DNA of 64,000 nucleotides from Kalaharituber pfeilii (GCA_015179045.1 WHUZ01000008.1:558001-622000), one strand, 5' to 3'. Numbered from the stretch's first letter, positions 45,293-57,670 are shown. The notes: generated by a model not told the origin, from the letters alone. A program made the numbers and translations.

Positions 45293-47064
45293 ATGTCCTC
45301 TAAGGCATCTGGTGTTGCCTTGGATGACGATGTCATCGAAATTACTGAGTGGATGGGCAAGCGTAAGCAGCATCGAGACGAAGAGGAACCACAACTTGCC
45401 ATGCCTGTTCGGATCTCACGAAGCCGACCTTCTTGTGGAACTTGTGCTGGCTTCATAAAAGCGACTCGTGTCAAACGGAAAGATTATAGGGCACACAGTT
45501 GTCGGAAACGTGAAGTAACTGCTATCACGAATGAGTTGGACATTTTGCCTGTCCTTCAGTCCTTACATTCTATTGCAGTGATCACCGCAGTTCACATATT
45601 GAAAGGCCCCAATAGGATATATAAGAGGTATGATGAAACAATAGTTGAAATAACATGTGAGTATCAGAGTGACGCCGATGTATGGCGTATAAGTGCGGAT
45701 GGATTCCTTCCAAAATCAATTGGACGGAAGATAGAATTTCGGGAGAGTGAAGAGAGTATTCAAGGGAGGCAAAGGAAATATGAGCTTGCAATATTGACAC
45801 CCAGTACACACAAACGCGCTACAAATCAGGCAATCAAAACCATGGAAATAGGATCTACTAGAGGGACAGGTACTGTGACCGAGCCTACATGCACTTTAAG
45901 AATAATCACAAGGAAGGATAAGTTCGAAACTATAAGATACGAGGTTACAGATTTATACAGAAAGTACTGTATAGAGTCACTGGCTCAGTCCAAGGCTGAT
46001 TATGCTGATGGGTTTGTTCCTATCGAAACCCCACTGATTTGGCTCATATATCCTTATGAAGAGACGGGAAAGGCAGCGTCCCACGAGCATTTGAAAGCAC
46101 TTGTGCGGTTCGGCACGGTGGAGCCAGCATTGGTTGTAGGCCACATGATGGCTGAGAAATATATGAGAAAAACAGGTCTTAGAGGTGCAAAGGTCGATTT
46201 TGAGAGGGACGAATCTGTTGTCGAGGGATTAAGAAGGATCAACGCAATGAGGCAGTTCGAGGCGTCCCTAGGCAACTCTCTTTGCTCAAGTTGTTTCAAC
46301 AGGCGGGCCATTAGCAGTGATCAAACAATAACCAGCGAGACCGGTTACCAGCAGGCAATGGTGCAGGAGAGTTCAGTTACGTCTGCGAATGATCAACTGT
46401 AGGTTTTCCCTCACTTTGTTGGGGCTTTGTGCTCATATTCATCAACAGGCCAATGGAAGATTTCGATCGCACAGAGAATAGGCTTTCCATTCATAAACCT
46501 ACTGTTATCACTCAGTACGGTCCCCAGACCATAACAGACGAACTTCAAGCCTCGATTACATTGCCATTTCAGCCCTCTCCCCTGGAGTTCCATAATGAAG
46601 GACACTCCGACTGGCAGCATCTATTGCCATCTCAGAACATAGCCCATGGCCAGTTTGTCCCTCATGCCAACCGTACTGTTGGTGAATTATCCTTTGAACA
46701 CGACATATTTACGAGTTGGAATCATCGGCCATACGCAGACTTCCAAGTTGGCTTTGGGCCTTTTGAGGGATCCGAAACTTTCAGTCCTGTGGAGAATCTA
46801 AGCCCGCCGAATATAACCGACTATCACATGGGCTTCAGCGAAGAGCACATGCTGGCTGGAGCAAGAGAGAGTGAAAGCGATGCATCTGAACAGGCGACTT
46901 GCTTGCTTGCTTATCAAAATTTCCCTGGGAGGGCGGATGTCTCTCAGCTGGGCCTGCAGATGAATCCATGGATGCTAATGGATGACAGCACTCTGGCTAC
47001 TAGCATGCAGCTTCATGAGGAGCAAGAGGGTCGAATGCCCCAACAATACTTACACCAGGCATAA
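45293..47064 (+). CDS. Hypothetical protein, 573 aa, 2 exons, with CxxC...HxC motif
   Basis: Exons 45293-46398 and 46449-47064, joined across a 50-nt intron (GTAGGT...CAACAG), restore DQLPMEDFDR in frame and give exactly 574 codons. The start (AGATGTCC) is the first ATG of the frame. N-terminal residues include an acidic/basic stretch and C48-G-T-C51...H68-S-C70 within a Lys/Arg-rich segment, which could bind zinc. The region from about residue 85 to 310 looks folded (LPVLQSLHSIAVITAVHILK, VWRISADGFLPKSIGRKIEF, PLIWLIYPYEETGKA). A second Cys pair (LCSSC) occurs near 332. The last 200 residues (exon 2) are Ser/Pro/Gln-rich and acidic, like an activation domain. A nuclear regulatory role is conceivable, but I recognise no family. 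Confidence 0.68.
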
Positions 47065-47840
47065 TCATAATACTTGGAATAGTGGGGATCAGCAGCAGAT
47101 GGTGTCCCTACTGATGAAAAGAGCACACATCCAACCCCACATGGGACACGCACACTATGGGCATTTGAGGTGTGAATTGGCCCAGCAACCACTAGCTCTT
47201 GTATCATCACCCGATATCTCGGAGCTCCTACAGTTTGGGGTTTGTCAATGCTCTCCTTGTACAACGTTATCTCTCGCGTACTTCCTTTTTTGTGTACTAG
47301 CAAATTATAGACTGGGCTCCCATTGCACGGAGGGATGTACGAGTATGTATGTGTAGTGCGGATTTGGTAATAGAATAGGCGGAGTTGATTATCCCTTTAG
47401 TGGCGATAATTTGGAGAGTGTTTCTGCTGTATTCTCATCCTTTTCTTTCTTTCTTTTTTTCCTTCCTTCTTTTTTTTTTTTTTTTTTTCTCGCTTAGAGC
47501 ATAAGACATACCCCTTAAAATCAAATGCTTAGTTTGTATTTGTATTTGTATTTACTCAACTCTGATCGCCGACGGGACCCTTGCATGCAGCGTTGCACCA
47601 TCGGAATTCCATTTCTAGTTGCCACCCTTGCATGTGTCATACTTGGGTGAGATCATTCGGTTGCATTGAGGGCAGAACAACCGGGACGGGAAGGAGGGGA
47701 ACCGAGAATGGGGCTGAGATGCGCATTTCAAACAGGAGCACTGTCAAGATCAGCTATCAAAGGATAAGGAAGGGGACAGACAGAGATAAGGCGAAAAAGT
47801 TCCAGATTTTCTAGGAGTGCAAGAATTTGGTAGTCGACTG
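47065..47840. other. 3' flank of the 573-aa gene
   Basis: A pyrimidine run lies at about 47440-47490 and a (TTTGTA)-like repeat near 47532-47552. No gene recognised. Confidence 0.4.
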
Positions 47841-47850
47841 CGGTAGGGAT

Positions 47851-47904
47851 CTTTTTTTTTTTATATCACGTAACCCCACTTGCAGCTATCCGCCCTGGCA
47901 GGGC
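47851..47904 (-). mobile_element. Mini-retroposon B
   Basis: T10, ATATCACGTAACCCCACTTG, CAGCTATCCGCCCTGGCAGG. The stem keeps pairing through a G·U. Flanks TCGACTGCGGTAGGGAT and TCGACTAGCTAGGGAT suggest an imperfect target duplication. Confidence 0.8.
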
Positions 47905-48149
47905 ATCGACTAGCTAGGGATGATAGATTCTGCCATGTCTCTCCACCTTCTCCGTGGAGACATTGAGGCTGGTGAAGAGGTATGGTCGCATGACCACTTA
48001 ACAAGGTCATCGGATGCGAGATCAGAGGGCATAGGGTTATGAACTTCTGAGACGTCGGCAACGTGTCAGAGTGGTTTTCTTCCGGGTGTTCGTTGCCTGT
48101 TGGAGAGGCTATCCTGTGAGGAACGGAATAGAGGAAGTGGCACGGATCG

Positions 48150-48197
48150 GTGCGAAAGGCGGTGGAGGCGGCGGAGGCGGTGGAGGCGGTGGGGTGA
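48150..48197. repeat. GGCGGTGGA short tandem repeat
   Basis: A G-rich run built from GGCGGTGGA/GGCGGCGGA units, about five copies. Confidence 0.75.
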
Positions 48198-48329
48198 TAA
48201 TTGGAACCGGTTAAGGCTCTGATGTCCCGCTTGGTATGATTTACGTCGGCTTACGTGGTTACTTTTTGACCGAGCCTACTGATCCGGTGCAAGTTACCCG
48301 GCGCCGTTTATGAGGGTTGGGATGGTCGT

Positions 48330-49080
48330 AAGCATATTGTGGGTTTGTGATGTTGGATGACATCATGAAAAGTCATAACAGAAATTGTACTCTCCTTAGA
48401 ACACTCTCTAGGGGCTCAAATGCAGGTCAGATTGTCTACCTGCCCATCATTACGCTATACCGTAAATTTCGCGAATAAGGAAGTCCATATTTGAAATCAA
48501 GATCACGGAGCAAGAGGCTAGTCGATGGTGCCCGCACTTGAACTTTAAGTATGCTCTTGAATGAGATCATACCGCTCGAAATAAGCCAGTCAAAGATCAT
48601 CTAATGCAATTGACTTATAGGACATGCTCTCGTATAATGAAAGTGATTCTGAATCATGGATGAACGAGCTTTGATAGATTATGCGAAAGCTGTCGGAATG
48701 GAGTTTATGAGGTGGATATGCAATAGTGTTGGCACGTATATACATACACGGAAGTCACCAACCTCTAGGATGCTGAGCATGCCTTAAAAGACCGTATTGG
48801 TAGTAGTGGGACCCTCAACTGCACCGGTCTCGTGTGTAGGATATGATTTTGTTCGTGGAACTTTAAGGTATTGGTCTATGTGTTGATGTCCAGTACTGGG
48901 GTGATACGATGATGGGGCCATACACAACCCATAAATAAATGATGAGATGTTTGATATATCAAGATCACAGATCATAGCAATAATATTACTCTCTGCTTGG
49001 AATACCGTACTTGAGTCTCTAATGCAGGCTAGAATAATCGTCTACCTGCTGATCACTATAATCAAGCTTCAATTTGTTAA
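48330..49080 (-). repeat. Two diverged copies of a possible tRNA-derived repeat
   Basis: At about 48405-48470 and 49005-49075 the minus strand carries similar blocks: TATAGYGTAATGATGGGCAGG-like start (A-box-like), a pairable CAGGTAGAC...CCTGC arm, and a GCATTTGAGCC / GCATTAGAGAC block (B-box-like). Sequence to the left (3' side on the minus strand) is also loosely shared. The match to tRNA boxes is partial, and I see no poly(A) or target duplication. This is a low-confidence SINE suggestion. Confidence 0.3.
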
Positions 49081-51512
49081 CTCATATGATCGCCGCTCTT
49101 TGTACACTAAACTGGAAATCTAGATCTCGATTCGAAAACCTGTTAACTAGTAGCACTATTTGCAATATCTCTTCTATCTGGGGAATACGTTTATGAGGTT
49201 TTCCCAGGATAATCCGCACAAAAGCATTCGTAAAGCCTGTTAGCCTCGTTGCGCTCTCTAGTTCAGATGCCAACCTATTCAAGTGGAAATCGTTGCGAAC
49301 CATCGATTCGGCCTCCTCCGACGCCACAAAAAAAAGAAAAAGAGAGCTGACGATTTTTAGATGCATTATATTCTATAAACAGGTGCAATACTCACTCACT
49401 TCGCAATTCTTTTTTGTTTGTTTGGCTGCTTTTCACCCTTGCACTGACGTCATCCATTGCCGCAAATACCTGTTCATTTCCGCTCATCTATCTGCAGCTT
49501 GCATGTTGTATAGCGAGGCTGAAAGCTGGGGTTCAGCTAGCTTCCGCCTCATTTCGGGCGAAGAATACAATTTCTTAACAAGGGAGTGGAGATGTGCGTA
49601 ATTTGCCTTTCCGCTATGGTGAGGTAGTTAGCATTGGTGCAATATTTATCGAAATCGGGATATAACAATGCGACGGGCGAGAAGTTCACAATAGTTCCGG
49701 AATTGCCCCGATAGGGACCAAGGTTGCTCAAACAATAGTTATAGGTAGCTGAATTGATAATGAATTTGCTAATCCAAATGCAAAGCATCGCCAGCAGAGG
49801 TTGCGTAATCCAATCTTAGCTGGATTCCAGTACATTCCAATTGTTATATATGAATCTCGATCATTCGCGGAAAACTCGGAAAAGGTCGCGTTCGATTTGG
49901 TGTATCTAACTATTTTTCTGTAGATCAGCTTTGGTAATTCAGCCGCGAGCCATTGCCATCCTGGAAGCAAGGACAGTTGTAAGTTGTTGTTCTATAAATA
50001 TGCATAACATCTTGCTCAAAGTTCTAGAATTTTCTAATGCTGTCATATACTTGTATTACTTAAATCCAGTTAGCTTGAGTGGCACTGCAGCTTCTGTATC
50101 GAACGAAACGTAAGATTCTTCAAAAGCGGCGCAATCGTAAGCCGTTTGTAACCTGCGTTATCGGAACTGACATGGAATTTGGCTGGAAAGTGCTGAACGT
50201 TTGGGTGGGCTTTGAACTGGCCCTGCAAAAGAAGCAGCCTGAGTATAGTGCCCCCCAGATTAAGCCTAACGCACTTTGCATCTCTTTAGGGTACCTGTAC
50301 TAGTAGAGTACAAACTTCTATCTAACGTTTGGTATTACTCCTCCAGTTAAGTCATAAAATCCAGAGGGTTCACAACAGGTACGATTTAGCGAACAACATA
50401 AACTGTTTTAGGCACATTCATAACTTTCCTTTCAATTTCATATTAGATACCTTGGTACTAGGCCGTGGCACGGCCCTCTTTTATGCGGTTGTTGCATTGT
50501 TGCAGCACCTTTAGGACAGTCTGGAAAGTAACCTGCACATGTGGTGATATAGTGGTAGGCTATCTCCGTTCCCGGTGTATTAGTCACTGATTATTGATAG
50601 ACATGCACAGCAGCCCAAGGACTACCCCACAAAGGCGCATTGTTACCAACACAGTTTAACCTATTCTTGCAAGTACAATTGGTGGAGCCCTTTCTGGGAA
50701 TCTCGGAAGACTCGGTCTACTGTAGTGGGTGCGCCCAAATTTCACAATAAAGAGTTTATTCTTACATACACGTGATAACTTCGGTGGGCTGCTGGGGCCG
50801 GGGCGGATGATATTCTGCCGATCCCGGCCCTCGGGTTAACGGGAGAGCATAAACTGTTGGCTACCCTGGCTTCGGAATTGCGCGCAATCCGCGCACTACC
50901 GATGGATATGCCTGGATATTCGGCAACTCCGATCGTGAGCGTTTCATCAAAATTTGACACATGCGGTCCGTTTATTCCCGTTATCTTTTAGCCACAGCCG
51001 GGCCGGTACCGACGAAGGGTAGGCCAGAGGGGGATCATTAGCTGCAATGGAAACCAGGAGGCATTACTCACACTTATTTGCTAGCGATCGCAGGTAGTCT
51101 ACTCGCACATGCAAACCGGTATTGGAACGCCGACAGCACGGGTAGGGTAAAGTCATTGCACGAAAGATCATCCGGTGCAAGTACTGTAACATGCAGGGTT
51201 AACTCCTGTATGTGCCTCCAACAAAATAGAGCTCAACCTCATATCGATGTTGAAACCCAAAGAGTAAAAGAAAGCATCACTCTCAGCTTACTGAGCCATA
51301 TGCATAACTATGGCGGTGCACTCTTGCAAATTCTGTAACCTCGCCTCAATTGACAGGCATCGACCATGTAACAAGGATCAGTGACAGTGCATAATAATCT
51401 TCCTCTCAATGAAAAATACCCAATATGTGAGCAGAAGCTCAACATTTAGTGTCAACCATGTTGCGGGCTAAACAATGTGTGTTTAGGAATGCAGAGCAAG
51501 CAAATGATTTGG
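49081..51512. other. Gene-empty interval
   Basis: Only short frames (for example 49293-49601 +, 50079-50303 +) without recognisable motifs or splice continuity. Confidence 0.4.
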
Positions 51513-51514
51513 TA

Positions 51515-51590
51515 CTAGCTAGTAAAATATTCGGACATAGCGCATAATGCGCATTGGTACCCCTGTCCGAATACATATGTTACTGGCTAG
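51515..51590. mobile_element. Tiny palindromic MITE, CTAG family, copy 1
   Basis: 76 bp with ends CTAGCTAGTAAAATATTCGG and its inverted partner ending TACTGGCTAG, flanked by TA on both sides. The centre contains GCGCATAATGCGC and GGTACCCCTGTCCG. Confidence 0.8.
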
Positions 51591-51592
51591 TA

Positions 51593-53497
51593 ACAATTGG
51601 GCAAGTATAGAGACTTCCGCCAATCCTCAATTTTATTAATCATTCCAACATATGCACATAGATATTGGCCGCAGCTCCAGCACGGTTGGTGGAAAAACCC
51701 TGCGTTATTTGTCATGGCTAGACGATGGAGTGAATGTACTTTAATTGTTGACTGCAATGGGATTAGCTTTACTACTTGGTGCACATTTTTGCAGCTTAAG
51801 ACATTGCATTTGGAGCATTACTGCTGCAGGATAATTTTAGAATCGGAACTGAGGATATCAGCTATCCATTGTGTCCTCGAATTGGGTTCACGCAAACCAT
51901 TGACACTTTCGAGATTGAACTGATGTAGTTGGGTCATCAGTCTTTGCATGTGCATGATGGAACGAGACAAGTAGGATGGTTCTATGACCGAAATCTGTTT
52001 AGAATTCAAGCAAAGCGCTGTTGAGGACAAGGCGCGCTTTGGTAATTTTGGTAATTTGTAAGTAAATTTAGCTTGTCCTATTGAACCGTCCGATTACAGT
52101 ACGCATAACAGCTTACACACAAAAAGTGGCCAAAGCTTGCCAACTTTTTCAAAGCACGACCAACCGTAGTGTACTGTTGCATACGAAAAGCGCTTCGGAC
52201 TTGCTGTCCACTAGGCCACTGCAGCGGGAAGTAGCATATGCACCAATTTTATCCCACTATGGGCAAGGCTTGGTCGCTTATTTGACCCTCCCCCGGTCAT
52301 TGAGTTTGCAATACCAAAAGAAAAAAAAAAAAAAAGTCATCAAATGCAAAAGTAAGCCAAAATTGAACATAGATTATCATATCTGACTGCTTCGGCATTT
52401 TTCATAACGGCAATTTAAAAATTAGAGTAGCGGAGAATATGGAGATGTTTTCATGCGCCATTAAGTATACTCCCGATGGCCTCGGTTGAATGTCGGGGGG
52501 CAATGCAGGAGGTCAACTTGCCGAAATTTTCTCAACAGAGGATCATGCAGTCAAACGCTCAACTGCAGTTTAAGACTGATGAAGCTCTGTGCAACGCAAC
52601 TGCTCCCTCACAAGGTTAAAGTAAGGTAGCGGAAAGGAATTAGCAAAGTCGGTACCGAGCTACGTCAGGCCACACCATTCGAGCTGATCTCAATTATATC
52701 AGTCCTAGACTTAGACTCTTTGACCTTCTGTTATTGGATATAAATGATACAACAAACAAAACAGTACATATGAAAGCACAAATGAAGCGCAAACTGTTTA
52801 CGAAATTTGCTTACGATTCGCAATGTTGTCTTGGGCATAAGAAACAACACCTTGTGAACTGATGTTTCAAGTAGCAAATGTAACGATTTCCACCCATAGT
52901 GACGAACTCCTGTCAATATTCGGTGCACTGCCCCGTGAGCGTATGTGAAGTTCGTAAAGGGGAGATTGGAGAAAATTCAAATAGGGCTGGCATGGTACTG
53001 GTTACACAGGGTAGCTAATTGGCCTGGCCAGATTGTAAATCGTTGTATGAAACATTGTTCGATAATCTGGAGATACCTCTCAACATGAACGGCGATATAA
53101 GTTGAAGTCTTGGCAGGGTCATTAATATTATGATTAGGGAAATTAAGGCCGAGATGTTCCCTCAAAAAAAGGGCAAGAAAGCTTATAGGTTAATTACAGT
53201 GGTACCGTCAAAAGACTTGGGGATTAGGTTTGCATGATACACACATTTCGAAGGTTTCAATACTACTATGACATTTGAAGTTTGATTACTCAAGACGCTA
53301 GTGGGGAGGTCGCATCAACATGATATCAATTGACTAAGGTTTGATAGTCTGGAATGGTTTGTCCTGTGATGCATGGCACGGAGCGACCCGTTGCATATAT
53401 GGTCAGTACTCCGATCGAGGCGTCTCTGTGTGCACTTAGTTGCGAAAAATGATTTGAATAAATACCCTGAGGCCTCTGCAATATATGCGACTGGCTA
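51593..53497. other. Gene-empty interval
   Basis: Nothing recognised except an A-rich run at 52319-52335 without a retroposon head. Confidence 0.4.
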
Positions 53498-53499
53498 TA

Positions 53500-53551
53500 C
53501 TAGCCAGTAAAATATGTATTCGGACAGGGGTACTAATGCTTTACTAGCTAG
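53500..53551. mobile_element. Tiny palindromic MITE, CTAG family, copy 2 (inverted)
   Basis: 52 bp, CTAGCCAGTAAAATATGTAT ... TTTACTAGCTAG between TA dinucleotides. It carries the same CGGACAGGGGTAC core as copy 1 in the opposite orientation and is internally shorter by about 24 bp. Confidence 0.8.
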
Positions 53552-53691
53552 TAGTTAAAGCGCATTTGGATGCAGGAACTTTCGACCACCATAGCCAAAC
53601 GGGCGAAACGGTAGTGTCTTAAATGTAGAGAATGTCTCAAATCTTATCAAAATAAAGCTTGCACTTGTGGCTTGTCGGTAAATATTTGATA

Positions 53692-54503
53692 TGGTTGGGG
53701 ACGGCTTTAACCGACACTATGTAACTCTTCAATTTGCTTACTAATACAGGCCTTTTTTTTTTTTTTTCCCTCCCTACCGCACGGAATTCCACACCTTTCG
53801 CTCTCGCCCTCTTTCTACCATACAGAATACCACACCCCTCGCTCGCCCTATGCTATACGGAGCACTGGGTCCCTTGCTTTTCGCTTCCTCATGCCTTTAC
53901 CTCACAGAATAGTGCGCATACCGCTCTTCGCTTCCTCACCCTCTACTGTATGGAATGCCGCGCTTCGCTCCAACTTCTACCATAGAGCACCATACATTCT
54001 CTCACAAGTATACAGCATATTCAGTGTGATACCTCTCAGTACAGTACCTGCTGCTTTACATTCTGTAAGTACTGCTTCTATCTTTCACTACTATGAGCAC
54101 TGTATGCGATTTCTTAATGCATACTCTAATGGATATACTTATGAAACTAAACAGTTTCAGGAATATGTATATAGAAATCATCCGATAAAAGCAAGTGGTA
54201 ATTACATGTACTTTAGACTTTACTCTTTTAAGTAATTTTCTTGCTTACTGATATATAATTTTACCTAATATGTATTAGTAGTATGTAACTCGGTTAGGGG
54301 TCCCCCACCAAAATTTACCTCTCTTTAACTTAGGATAACTTTTTTACAAAAATTCATAAAATTAGAAATATGACATAGATTAATTCTTTACTCAATTCTC
54401 TTTATATCTATGAGCAGTTTTAAATTTTTTTGATTTTTGTTGCATCGGTGATCGGTGTTGAAATTTAGGATCAAAATGTGCCGGTTAAAGGTGTCCCCAA
54501 CCA
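53692..54503. mobile_element. Tc1/mariner-type non-autonomous element, 812 bp
   Basis: Ends TGGTTGGGGACGGCTTTAAC and GGTTAAAGGTGTCCCCAACCA are inverted repeats of about 24 bp, with TA on both sides (53690-53691 and 54504-54505). The interior has pyrimidine-rich tandem units (53765-53970) and an AT-rich right half. No transposase frame was recognised. Confidence 0.9.
53765..53970. repeat. Degenerate tandem repeat inside the 812-bp element
   Basis: Imperfect units of about 45-55 bp share ACGGAATNCCACNCC(T)TTCGCT-type cores. Order and spacing are irregular, so copy number is uncertain (about four). Confidence 0.55.
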
Positions 54504-54552
54504 TAGACAAGTTGGGGCCGGGCAACAGTTAGAACGCCGAGCTTGACATTGC

Positions 54553-54640
54553 CTTTCTTTTTTTTTTTTTTTTTTTTTTTATATATCAATACTCGCATGC
54601 CGCCCTATGGGCTATGGCGAGGTCTTTATTTAGGTACATG
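54553..54640 (-). mobile_element. A-tail, short LINE 3' end
   Basis: About 25 T, ATATATCAATACTCGCATGC, then CGCCCTATGGGCTATGGCGA and GGTC. The outer C-G closing pair and inner stem are intact. The left part of the LINE 3' UTR may continue to about 54640. No duplication found. Confidence 0.78.
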
Positions 54641-55320
54641 GAAATGAATACTTAATGTAAGAATCAGAAGAAACAGCGAAATGTCAGGTCAGGACCTCTT
54701 GTCGGCCTTAGGTAAGACTATATTGATGAGTAAAGCTTACTGGCCTTGTAAGGCTTGCTTGTCTACAGGTAATAAGGGTTTACACTTCCCCGGGTATCGC
54801 TGTTCGATCTTACAAGGTACAAGAATTCTTTAGACAAGGTATAACAAGCTGTCCATGGGGTACCTACAATGTATCATACCTAGGTATGAGAAGGTCATCA
54901 TTAAGCTGATCGACGGGGGCACTTGGTTCTTTGTTGCCTTGCAGTTGGTGGCGGAGACAAACATTGCATCAAGTGGACATGCATACGCTCGGCATGTATT
55001 GCCCAATTCGGCCTATGTGTGCCTGGTGCCGCAAAAATAACTTAAAAACATAATGTAACTGCATCTTCGACGTCTGTCAAACTGTCTTCACTTCCTACGC
55101 CATTCCCTTGTATCACCGATAATCGCCTCCATTCCATACCTACATATCTATTTCTCCGGGGAAGTATCAGGACCGCATTAGCGACCCGCTCAGTTTGGAG
55201 AACTTGTCGCAGAAAGGCAGGCTATGCCTTTCAAAGGTTCAAGGCTGGAAAAGTTGTACGGAAGGGTTCACACTGTGGTAGGCAAACATTTTGAATACGG
55301 CGATTCCCCTGCAGAAACTA

Positions 55321-55434
55321 CTCGCTACCAGCATAAAGTTTCGCACAAGTGCGTAGTTAAGGACCGTGCGGGGGATCCGTTACACAGACCACTCCAACTG
55401 TCGCGCTTGTGCGAAGCTTTATGCTGGTAGCGAG
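55321..55434. mobile_element. MITE, CTCGCTACC family, 114 bp
   Basis: Ends CTCGCTACCAGCATAAAGTT and CTTTATGCTGGTAGCGAG, with pairing continuing through TTCGCACAAGTGCG / CGCGCTTGTGCGAA. TA on both sides (55319-55320 and 55435-55436). No coding capacity. Confidence 0.93.
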
Positions 55435-55436
55435 TA

Positions 55437-56807
55437 CCCTGATTGAATACGCGAAAAGCACCGAACAAGGTTTCACTAGATTCATGTTCAATGACATCCA
55501 CTGCCTAAAAAGAAAACTGAGTGACAATTTTGGCTTTTATCCACTGCACGAATTCCTCATACTAACGACTGTTATCAATTTACATGAAGAGTCTCAGTCA
55601 GCGACCGTGCGGCAGTCAAGACGATAATTTTCTTCCGCCGTGAAATTCAGCTTTCTAATTCAATATCTGTGTAACAACACTTAGCTGTTTTCAATTTTTT
55701 TTTTTTTTCAAAATTTTACAGCCATAGAGGATTAGTGTTTATGATAAGGGTAAAAAATTTTTGCAATCTGTCATTGTATAAATTTTCAAATCAATGGATC
55801 ATACATGCATGGAACAACGCTAAAAAAAAAACCCTCATCGAAATCTGATTCATCCGCAGGTGATCTTTTGGCAGTGCCATGAAATAAGTGTGCCTCTCAA
55901 CACATGAGTGAATATTCCCAGATTAGGAATTCCAGATACCCAAGTAAGTCCTTGCATACACTGATAATTGGATCCAGAAGAAATTTGTTGGGGCTACAAT
56001 TTGGCATACGTGCACTTGAGAGGCCTAGGTTCCAAAGATTTCGTGTTAGTCCTTATGTGTGGTGAACACTGCATGAGCACAACAGGGAAGAAATACTGCG
56101 ATTGATGGCAACGGCTCATCGCGGCCACCGGAAAGCTATGACAAAGAACTGAGAAAAATGCGATAGGATTGAGGATAAGCAGTGTCATCGGATAACGTTT
56201 CAGTGCTACTACTATAGGTACGGGTGTGTGAAAATGGCTCAGGTTACCATGAGTGGCATGTCAGGCAAACTTAGGGGATGTCTGCGTCAATTAGGTGAAT
56301 ACTAGGGAGGTAGACTGCTACAATGAAGGCCATGTGGTAATCGCATGGAATGTGAACCATATACGTGTGCCCTCTACTATCCAAGACGCCGAGTGTGGCA
56401 ACCTATCGAAAGATGAGTCATGGGAATATATTGAGTAACGTTGGTAACTGACAAAGTGGCGTGACAGATTGAAAGATCTACCTAGCTACAATATGACCTA
56501 TAACGACTCATTCTTCGTAACTTGGGTATTCTCTATGTATGGTGCTTCATCAAGCGACTACAAGGTGCTCATGAGTTTCACTATCCATAAATTTCTTTTT
56601 TCAGAGAGTACGGCTTGTGCATCAACGTGAACCTTCGTTACATTGCAAGTAACATGAGATGGACATGAGTTCCCAGTTATTGAGACTTGCGTAGTTGGAA
56701 AAGGTTACTTTATGCTTGGTTAACCCCTAAAGTTGGCTCAACGTCTGAACCAAAGTACTTGGGCTGCTAGGCGCACAGTGGTTCGTTCTTTCCGAAAGTA
56801 CTTGTGG
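55437..56807. other. Gene-empty interval
   Basis: No recognised gene or family repeat. A T-rich run is at 55694-55709. Confidence 0.4.
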
Positions 56808-57010
56808 TTTTTTTTTATGATTACTCGTATCCTACCCTGGGGGGTCTGGCAAGGTACGTACAAAAGAGACAAGGAAATAAGCACCGCGACAAGATAAGTA
56901 CAACAACGATAGCAGAAATAATCTCCCCGCCCTTCTCACCTGACCTAGCAATGCTATGTTTATTGAGATCCACATGCCCGTCCTACCCCCAAAAGAAAGA
57001 ACATCACCTC
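56808..57010 (-). pseudogene. Decayed LINE 3' end
   Basis: T-rich head, ATGATTACTCGTATCCTACC and GGGGGGTCTGGCAAGG, a degenerate tail A, followed by C-rich sequence resembling the complement of LINE 3' coding. No target duplication is left. Confidence 0.5.
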
Positions 57011-57193
57011 CAGGGTCACTTCTACTGCAAAGAGCAATCCCCATTTACAACATAAGGCAGAACCATGACCTCCTACTTCACCAATAGTGGAATATCCACG
57101 ATCAAGAGACCGGGAATGTTTGGAAATGGTTGGAGATGGATAATGAACTAGATGCGAAAATTGCTGGGGCTCGACAGCTGTTTAGGAAAAAAT

Positions 57194-57355
57194 CAGGGAG
57201 AGAAAGGTAACTAGTTCGGTTGTTGCTTCCCTGAGGGACAGGTAGGATTAGTCAAACACCAGAGTCTTTGCACATTGGGGGAAAGAAGTGAAGATGGGAT
57301 GCATATAAATGGGACAGCGCCTCGCCATAGCCCATAGGCGGCATACGAGTACTGA

Positions 57356-57393
<38 letters not shown>

Positions 57394-57597
57394 GACAGCG
57401 CAGAGATAGAGAAAGGGGAGGGTTTAGTGAATGCCCCAAAGGTGGATGTGGTCACGGAGGGCGCAATGGAGACTGATTAAGACCCCATTGTGTGAACAGT
57501 TGGTCCATTGTCTGCACTTTGTTCACCTGCAGCCAACATGAAGTCATGTAGATAGATAGCATGCGTAATCCGGCTCACAATCCGGTGCCACAGACCT
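57194..57597. repeat. Dispersed repeat, copy 1, filled at the A site
   Basis: Aligns along its length with 63313-63706: shared landmarks are GGTAACTAGTTC, TCTTTGCACATTGGG, TGGAGACTGATTAAGA, CATTGTGTGAACAG and GAAGTCATG. It contains an A mini-retroposon (57321-57389) absent from the other copy, and lacks the B element present there. Coding capacity not recognised. Confidence 0.88.
57321..57389 (+). mobile_element. Mini-retroposon A
   Basis: CTCGCCATAGCCCATAGGCG ... ATACGAGTACTGATAT plus about 31 A. Perfect 12-bp duplication ATGGGACAGCGC (57309-57320 and 57390-57401). The paralogous repeat at 63.5 kb reads GAGTGGGACAGAGGAG with no insert. Confidence 0.97.
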
Positions 57598-57599
57598 GC

Positions 57600-57670
57600 C
57601 TCCAGGTAATCAAGGGGTCCTGCCGTGGCCTGAGAGCTTGTATGCGGGGTTACCTAACCAAAAAAAAAGG
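57600..57670 (+). mobile_element. B/C-intermediate tail
   Basis: Preceded by CTGCCTCCAGGTAATCAAGG, the tail reads TCCTGCCGTGGCCTGAGAGC and TTGTATGCGGGGTTACCTAA, then A9. It shares the 5' stem with B and the TGTATGCGGGG with C, so B and C are probably branches of one tail lineage. Confidence 0.65.
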
